NCBI GenBank assembly: GCA_945893075.1
Contig: CAMDDX010000024.1
Coordinates: 1-39,044 of the forward strand
Direction: 5' to 3'
Length of the DNA: 39,044 nt
Source: Planctomyces sp. SH-PL62
Lineage (GTDB): Bacteria > Planctomycetota > Planctomycetia > Planctomycetales > Planctomycetaceae
The notes beneath the pieces are model-generated. The model was not told where the DNA came from. It did not search any database and saw only the letters and a list, made by a program, of their open reading frames with translations. The position numbers were made by a program, and so were the translations under genes. Shown piece after piece: positions 35,101-39,044 of the stretch; position 1 is the first letter of the stretch; every line of letters begins with the position of its first letter.

Positions 35101-35563
35101 AACTTGGGCCGCCGCGATTTCACCCGATGGCAAACTGTTGGCCAGCGGCGGCCGCGATAAACAACTGCGGCTGTGGGACGTGGCCACCGGCAAGTTGAAC
35201 GCCACGTTGGACGGTCATACGGATTCCGTCGGCACCGTGATGTTCTCGCCCGATGGCAAGCAACTCGCCACCACGGGTGCCGGCGATAAGACCGCACGCA
35301 TCTGGGATGTCGCCACCGGGCAATTGCTCTCCACGTTCGCCGATCACGGAGGGCTGGTGTACGACGTCGCGTTCGCTCCGGACGGAAAGTCGATCGCGAC
35401 GTCCTGCGCGGATGACAAGGTGCGCGTGTTTGAACTCGCAACCGGGAAGAACACTTCCACGTTCGACGGCGGCGCGAACTGCGTCACGTTCTCACGCGAT
35501 GGAAAACAACTGGCCAGCGGAGGCCGCGGCCGGATCTTTCTGGAGAGGCTTAGACCGGAGTAG
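32195..35563 (+). CDS. Secreted DUF1559-fusion protein, paralogue 2, with seven-bladed WD40 C-terminus
   Basis: 1122 residues; GGAGG precedes the ATG. A signal sequence ends near VPPAQAQS. Residues ~25-600 repeat the module of paralogue 1 (CVFFATWNGPTVADSKSNNR, LFDLLPEKPLTIEAFRNVPA, LPVSPTWIVTKDQFVLSLSP). The DUF1559 domain spans ~613-810 ([51 protein letters not shown]) and ends at GGERISND. The pilin-like helix before it has eroded. Residues ~838-1122 hold seven WD40 repeats, each with a GH...SPDGK...LASG...IRLWD pattern (TIWTVAISPDGKTVASAGDD, LASGGRDKQLRLWDVATGKL), enough for one closed propeller. The propeller is unique to this paralogue and suggests a binding scaffold added to the base protein. 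Confidence 0.86.
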   Translation: MVTRGLRWCVCLLSLAFVWSVPPAQAQSPSKLSLAHLAPEECVFFATWNGPTVADSKSNNRTQRLFAEESVQDFFKQLGAEADRVSDRLFVQGQATPIGGKFMPLLVKTALNHPGAIFVSRFTPADPPELEAAIVLDAEADGPQAIEALQKLIAMMPKDGPNALVEEQIGDATFFRPKERLPRSPDFLAGFRGSQIIIAFGNKTAQTVVAQLTKPGKPPAWLTALTTELAVEKPAMLVHLNVQAILTVLQPVITDPSATQILNALGVSKLKHWSSLSGLDKVGRQFNSVIVADGAPTGLFDLLPEKPLTIEAFRNVPANAASAAVVRLDLALLFDKFLKGIEQVDPNVRQQLEAQLAALEPQLGFSLKSDLLEGFSDTWTLYIAGGDSGIALIPPIVLTVSVRKPENLTKALDVVVAAARTVITQAGPQAPFSIHEFATQGEKGYRIQFNNLPLPVSPTWIVTKDQFVLSLSPQMVSSHLVATKKNSLADNDSLKAAFQWQPKPSFVSYSDPKAGLKTIFQLINTYTPFLTGQLAQEGIAINPPPLPPLSDLDEHLVPSVVTIGRTPNGWRTEGHGVIPSSMEFGPAVVVLGATMGLRAVRVTGVAVGIAANGEEQKNNLKQIALAFHNYADTHKTFPPAASTDKDEKALLSWRVHLLPHLGQAPLYKQFHLDEPWDSEHNKTLIEQIPPVFVSPAHRDLAKEGKTVYLVPTGKGTMFDGKEGRTFREIRDGESNTLLAVEAHRDAAVIWTKPADLEVDFKNPWKNLKSAFANGFHAALCDGSVRQFQNDLSADVLAALFTRAGGERISNDLTTVNVARAVPAPAQPANAVTKTGRMFDGHAGTIWTVAISPDGKTVASAGDDKEIRLWNLADGKTSRVLAGHTALVRSMLWSADGKSLFSGSFDKTIRQWDTQTGEVTSTLTSEFGVFYISLSKDEKLLASGSADDRPRVWNLKEQRLVLEPEGHTATTWAAAISPDGKLLASGGRDKQLRLWDVATGKLNATLDGHTDSVGTVMFSPDGKQLATTGAGDKTARIWDVATGQLLSTFADHGGLVYDVAFAPDGKSIATSCADDKVRVFELATGKNTSTFDGGANCVTFSRDGKQLASGGRGRIFLERLRPE

Positions 35564-35637
35564 TTAATCGTTCTGCGCATCGCAGCGCGGGAATTCCTTC
35601 CGTCATTGAATGGGTTGTCGCCGGCAGACCGGTTGTC

Positions 35638-35829
35638 AGCCCCAAGGGGGCGTAACTCGAAAGCCCAGGGCATCGCCCTGGGTTGATACAGCAACAACAG
35701 GCATTTAGCCCCAACGGGGCGCAACTCGTATGACGCGCGGGGTTCGCCCCTTCAGGGCTAAAGAATCTCTCTCGCATGGCTAACCCAGGGCGTTGCCCTG
35801 GGCTTTCGAGTCAGTCCCCGTTGGGGCCA
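35638..35829. repeat. Nested inverted repeat between paralogues 2 and 3
   Basis: The left arm (35638-35686, with ACTCGAAAGCCCAGGGCATC then GCCCTGGGTT) is the near-exact reverse complement of the right arm (35779-35829, with AACCCAGGGCGTTGCCCTGG then GCTTTCGAGT). Each arm is itself a hairpin (CCCAGGGC with GCCCTGGG). An inner pair, TAGCCCCAACGGGGCG and CGCCCCTTCAGGGCTA, sits between them. The same hairpin-of-hairpins design appears at 4362-4590 and 31997-32160 with unrelated sequence. Confidence 0.76.
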
Positions 35830-35852
35830 ACGGTGAAATGCGTGTGTCACCC

Positions 35853-35876
35853 GAAACAGATTGTGAAACAGATTGT
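35853..35876. repeat. 12-bp perfect tandem direct repeat
   Basis: GAAACAGATTGT occurs twice in immediate succession, 27 bp before the start codon of the third paralogue. It could be an operator or simple replication slippage. Confidence 0.6.
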
Positions 35877-35903
35877 TCTGAAATTCCCCAAGGAGACCTC
35901 CCC

Positions 35904-38900
35904 ATGTACCGCTCTCGATTCCGCAAGTTCCTGGCCGTCGTGTTGACGGTCTGTAGCGCCTGGCTGGCGACACCGGCGCAGGCTCAGTCGCCCGACAAGC
36001 TCAAGCTGTCTTACGTCGCGCCGGACGAGTGCATCTTGTTCTTCACCTGGAACGGCTGGACGAAATCTGACCCCAAGAGCACCAACCGCACCGAGAAGCT
36101 GTTTGCCGAAGAGTCCGTGCAGGACTTCGGCAAGCAACTGCTGGACGAAGTCACGAAGATGATCAATAGCGCCGCGGCGGCTCAGGGAAATGACGAGGCG
36201 TCCGTCGCGGCACTCGTCGGGCCGGTGCTCGCGAAGCTGTTGCTGACGCATCCCGGTGCGATCTACGTGAAGAGCTTCACGGTGGCCGACAAACCTGAAA
36301 TCGAAATGGCCGTGATCGTCGATGCCGAAAAAGACGGGCCGGAAGCAGTGGCCGCGCTCAGAAAACTGCTGCTGACCCTGACTCCCAAGGACGGGCCGCA
36401 AGTCGCCATCGAAGAGAAAATCGGCGACGCGACCTTCCTGCGTCCCCGAGAGTACGGACAAAATGAGCCGGAATTTCGAATCGGCTATCGAGCGTCGCAG
36501 TTACTGGTCGTGCTGGGCAAAGAGACTCCCAAGGAATTGCTCGCCAAGTTGCAGAAGCCCGGCAAGCCGGCCGCGTGGGTCACGAAAGTTTCGCAAGACC
36601 TCGCGGTCGAGCGGCCCTCGATGCTGATGTTTTTTGACGCTCAGAAAGTGCTCAGCACGTTGCAGCCGATCATCACCGATCCGATGGCCGCCAAAGTCAT
36701 GGAGGCGCTGGGCATCAACAAGCTGAAGTCGTTTGCCGCCGTATCGGGCTTGGACAAGACCGGGATGCACAGCGTCTCGATGATCACGACCGAAGGAACG
36801 CCGACCGGGTTGTTCGATCTCATTCCGGACAAGCCGATCAGCTTGAATGATTTCAAAAACATCCCCGCCAGCGCGAGCAACGCGACGGTCATTCGCTTCG
36901 ACTTGGCGTACCTCTACGACAAGGCGATGCAGGGAATCAAGCAGATCGAACCCGACGCCCACGCGCAGATCGAACAGACGATCGCGGGCATCGAACCGCA
37001 ACTGGGCTTCTCGGTGAAGGGGGACGTGCTGGATGGGTTGGGCGATACCTGGTCGTTTTATACGTCGGCCACGGAGCCGGGAGTGTCGTTCGTTCCGGGC
37101 TTTGTCATCACGGCCAGCATTCGTAAACAAGAAGGGGTCGCGAAGGCGCTCAACGTCGTCGTGATGGCGGCGAAGGGAGCACTCGCCGGTGCCGGCCCGC
37201 AAGCTCCGTTCTCCATTCAGGACTTCGCCGCTCGCAACGAGAAGGGCTATCGCATCGTCTTCAACAACATCCCGATCCCAGTTCAGCCGACGTGGGTGCT
37301 GACGAAGGATCAGCTCATCATTGGTCTGTCGCCGCAGTTGGTCAGCGCACATCTCGCGGGGACGGCGAAAGGCTCGATGGCCGATAACGAACACCTCAAA
37401 GCGGCGTTCCAGTGGAATCCGAAACCGCTGATGGTCAGCTACTCGGACCCCAAGCCGGGCCTGCAAACGGTCTTCACGCTCGTGAACACGTTCGGCCCGG
37501 GGATGATCCAGCAGTTGGCGCAGCAAGGCATCAACTTCAACCTGCCGCCACTGCCGCCGCTGGAAGACATCGAGCAACATCTGCTGCCGACCGTCACGAC
37601 AATCGGCCGCACATCGAATGGCTGGAAAACCGAAAGCCACGGCGTGATCCCCAGCGGCATCGAGATCGGCCCCGCCGCCGTTGCCATCGGTGCGGCGCTG
37701 CTGCTGCCGGCTGCGCAACAAAGGCACGAGGCGGTGAGACGCTCGCAGGCCAAGAACAATTTGAAACAGATCGGCCTCGCGATGCACAACTTCCACGACT
37801 CGCACCGCGCATTTCCGCCAGCCGCCAGCGTCGATAAGAAAGACAAAAAGCTTCTGAGCTGGCGAGTTCACATCCTGCCGTTCGTCGATCAGGCCGCGCT
37901 CTACAACCAGTTCCATCTCGACGAACCGTGGGACAGCGAACACAACAAGCAGTTCATCAAACAGATTCCAGCGGTCTACGTGCAGCCGACTCACGCCGAT
38001 CTCGCGAAGGATGGCAAGACGGTTTATCTGGTTCCGACCGGTGAAGGGACCGCGTTCGAGGGCAATGAGGGTCTGGGCATGGCCTCGTTCAAGGACGGAA
38101 CCAGCAACACGATCCTGACCGTCGAAGTGCATCGCGACGCGGCGGTGATCTGGACCAAGCCGGATGATCTGGTGGTCGATTTCAAGAACCCCTTGAAGAA
38201 TCTGAAGTCCGCGCTCACCGGCGGATTTCACGTGGGGATGTGCGACGGTTCGGTCCGTTTCATGAGCGACAACATCGACGTCGCGACCATGAAGGCGTTG
38301 TTCACTCGCGCGGGACGCGAACCGGTGAACTTCGGGGCCATTGATGCCCCGGCGCGTCCGCGAGCCGTCGCTCGGCCGGGCGATCCCAAAAACAATCTCA
38401 AGCAGTTGGGCTTGGCCTTTCACAACTACCACAACACCCACAAACGATTTCCGCAACGGGCGGCCGCCGATCAAAACGGCAAAGCACTGCTGAGCTGGCG
38501 AGTCCACTTGTTGCCGTTCCTCGATGCCAACGATCTGTATCAGCAGTTCCATCTCGACGAACCGTGGGACAGCGACCACAACAAAACGCTGATCGAAAAA
38601 ATGCCGGCCACCTTCGCCGCCGTCGGCGACGAGCAATTGCTCAAGCAGTTCAAGACCCGTTACGTCTCTCCGGCCAACGCCGAAGCTTGTCTCGGTTCGA
38701 AGGAGGGGACGCGAATCGCCGAAATCACCGATGGCACCAGCCAAACCATTTTGGCCGTCGAGGCACGCACGGATGCCGCCGTCATTTGGACCAAACCCGA
38801 CGACATCGTCATCGACTTCAAAGACCCGTTCAAATTCCTCAAGGATGCCCGCAAAGGAACGTTCCTGGCTTTGATGTGCGACGGCCGCGTCAACGCCATC

Positions 38901-38975
38901 TCCGACAAGATCTCCGCCGAGAATCTCAATGCTTTAATCACTCGCGGCGGTGGTGAGACCATCGGCGATTTCTGA
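35904..38975 (+). CDS. Secreted DUF1559-fusion protein, paralogue 3, with two DUF1559 domains
   Basis: 1023 residues from the ATG at 35904, which follows AAGGAGA; the upstream in-frame ATG at 35793 lies in the repeat. A signal sequence ends near TPAQAQS. Residues ~25-590 repeat the shared module ([60 protein letters not shown]). [40 protein letters not shown] opens the first DUF1559 domain (~605-805). A second, DUF1559-like domain starts at ~826 (DPKNNLKQLGLAFHNYHNTH) and repeats [37 protein letters not shown] and the ending GGETIGDF. The second copy lacks the pilin-like helix, so it arose by internal duplication or fusion of the globular part only. Function unknown. Confidence 0.87.
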   Translation: MYRSRFRKFLAVVLTVCSAWLATPAQAQSPDKLKLSYVAPDECILFFTWNGWTKSDPKSTNRTEKLFAEESVQDFGKQLLDEVTKMINSAAAAQGNDEASVAALVGPVLAKLLLTHPGAIYVKSFTVADKPEIEMAVIVDAEKDGPEAVAALRKLLLTLTPKDGPQVAIEEKIGDATFLRPREYGQNEPEFRIGYRASQLLVVLGKETPKELLAKLQKPGKPAAWVTKVSQDLAVERPSMLMFFDAQKVLSTLQPIITDPMAAKVMEALGINKLKSFAAVSGLDKTGMHSVSMITTEGTPTGLFDLIPDKPISLNDFKNIPASASNATVIRFDLAYLYDKAMQGIKQIEPDAHAQIEQTIAGIEPQLGFSVKGDVLDGLGDTWSFYTSATEPGVSFVPGFVITASIRKQEGVAKALNVVVMAAKGALAGAGPQAPFSIQDFAARNEKGYRIVFNNIPIPVQPTWVLTKDQLIIGLSPQLVSAHLAGTAKGSMADNEHLKAAFQWNPKPLMVSYSDPKPGLQTVFTLVNTFGPGMIQQLAQQGINFNLPPLPPLEDIEQHLLPTVTTIGRTSNGWKTESHGVIPSGIEIGPAAVAIGAALLLPAAQQRHEAVRRSQAKNNLKQIGLAMHNFHDSHRAFPPAASVDKKDKKLLSWRVHILPFVDQAALYNQFHLDEPWDSEHNKQFIKQIPAVYVQPTHADLAKDGKTVYLVPTGEGTAFEGNEGLGMASFKDGTSNTILTVEVHRDAAVIWTKPDDLVVDFKNPLKNLKSALTGGFHVGMCDGSVRFMSDNIDVATMKALFTRAGREPVNFGAIDAPARPRAVARPGDPKNNLKQLGLAFHNYHNTHKRFPQRAAADQNGKALLSWRVHLLPFLDANDLYQQFHLDEPWDSDHNKTLIEKMPATFAAVGDEQLLKQFKTRYVSPANAEACLGSKEGTRIAEITDGTSQTILAVEARTDAAVIWTKPDDIVIDFKDPFKFLKDARKGTFLALMCDGRVNAISDKISAENLNALITRGGGETIGDF

Positions 38976-39003
38976 GATTCATTCCGAAAATTAGCCGCGC
39001 GGC

Positions 39004-39039
39004 GCTAGCCCCGGTTCATGCCGTATAACCGGGGCTAGC
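39004..39039. terminator. 13-bp hairpin after the third paralogue (terminator or repeat)
   Basis: GCTAGCCCCGGTT at 39004-39016 is the exact reverse complement of 39027-39039 with a 10-base loop, 29 bases after the stop codon at 38973-38975. The stem is very stable, but no T-run is visible before the window ends. It may be a terminator or one more member of the palindromic repeats. Confidence 0.55.
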
Positions 39040-39044
39040 CTGAA

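Larger units (their letters stand above)
35564..35903. other. 340-bp spacer with nested palindrome and tandem repeat
   Basis: No gene is supported here. The longer frame reaching back to 35793 for the next gene reads through the repeat and is rejected. The space is occupied by the inverted repeat at 35638-35829 and a 12-bp tandem duplication at 35853-35876 just before the ribosome-binding site. Confidence 0.6.

Noticed and set aside
36501..38744. 747-codon open frame antisense to the third DUF1559 paralogue (and 550 codons at 33191-34843)
   Set aside because: The plus-strand proteins carry the signal peptides and domains. Similar antisense frames appear in each paralogue because they share codons.

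Overview
The window is chromosomal DNA of a planctomycete (Planctomycetota), in my reading. The evidence is gene content nearly confined to that phylum: a DUF1592-type multi-domain cytochrome-like protein paired with a DUF1552 protein, a DUF1549/DUF1553 protein with CxxCH motifs, DUF1559 (SBP_bac_10) proteins, Tat-exported hydrolases, and many secreted proteins with low-complexity Pro/Lys/Ala linkers. DNA is GC-rich. Genus cannot be fixed from the sequence alone.

Layout. 1-108 is the tail of an ISL3-type transposase. 440-4269 (minus) holds three secreted or anchored proteins, two of them tandem paralogues. 4362-4590 is a large nested palindrome. 4650-7592 (minus) is a secreted EF-hand array duplicated in tandem and ending in a PD40-like beta-propeller. 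7696-12747 (minus) holds an esterase, a DUF1552 protein with a homopolymer frameshift near its end, and its DUF1592 partner. 13000-13737 is a PIN-domain toxin-antitoxin pair. 13834-14916 is a secreted alpha/beta hydrolase. 15022-15937 is a gene graveyard: a C1-peptidase tail, an FKBP isomerase broken by a TAG at a conserved Trp, and an aldo/keto reductase tail. 15963-18448 holds ybaK, a RelE/ParE-like remnant, a DUF433/DUF5615 pair, and a PD-(D/E)XK nuclease fused to an EVE/PUA-like domain, the best candidate here for a little-described defence protein. 18681-23000 holds another Tat-exported hydrolase, a metzincin-type protease, a DUF1990 protein and further remnants. 23158-25602 is an apparently orphan DUF1549/DUF1553 protein. 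25780-26516 is a second PIN pair. 26541-29294 is aconitase AcnA.

29535-38975 is the most striking part: three tandem paralogous secreted proteins (817, 1122 and 1023 residues). They share a ~600-residue N-terminal module fused to a DUF1559 domain. In the first and third a recognisable leftover of the type IV pilin-like helix sits inside the protein at the junction; in the second it has eroded. The copies have diversified: one has a single DUF1559, one adds a seven-bladed WD40 propeller, one adds a second DUF1559. The spacers around them hold different nested inverted repeats.

How the genes relate: most encode exported proteins (Sec or Tat) for the large planctomycete periplasm or surface. 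Cytosolic housekeeping is limited to aconitase and YbaK. Toxin-antitoxin loci, gene remnants and palindromic spacers mark 13-26 kb as a plastic, accessory stretch. No tRNA, rRNA or CRISPR array was recognised.
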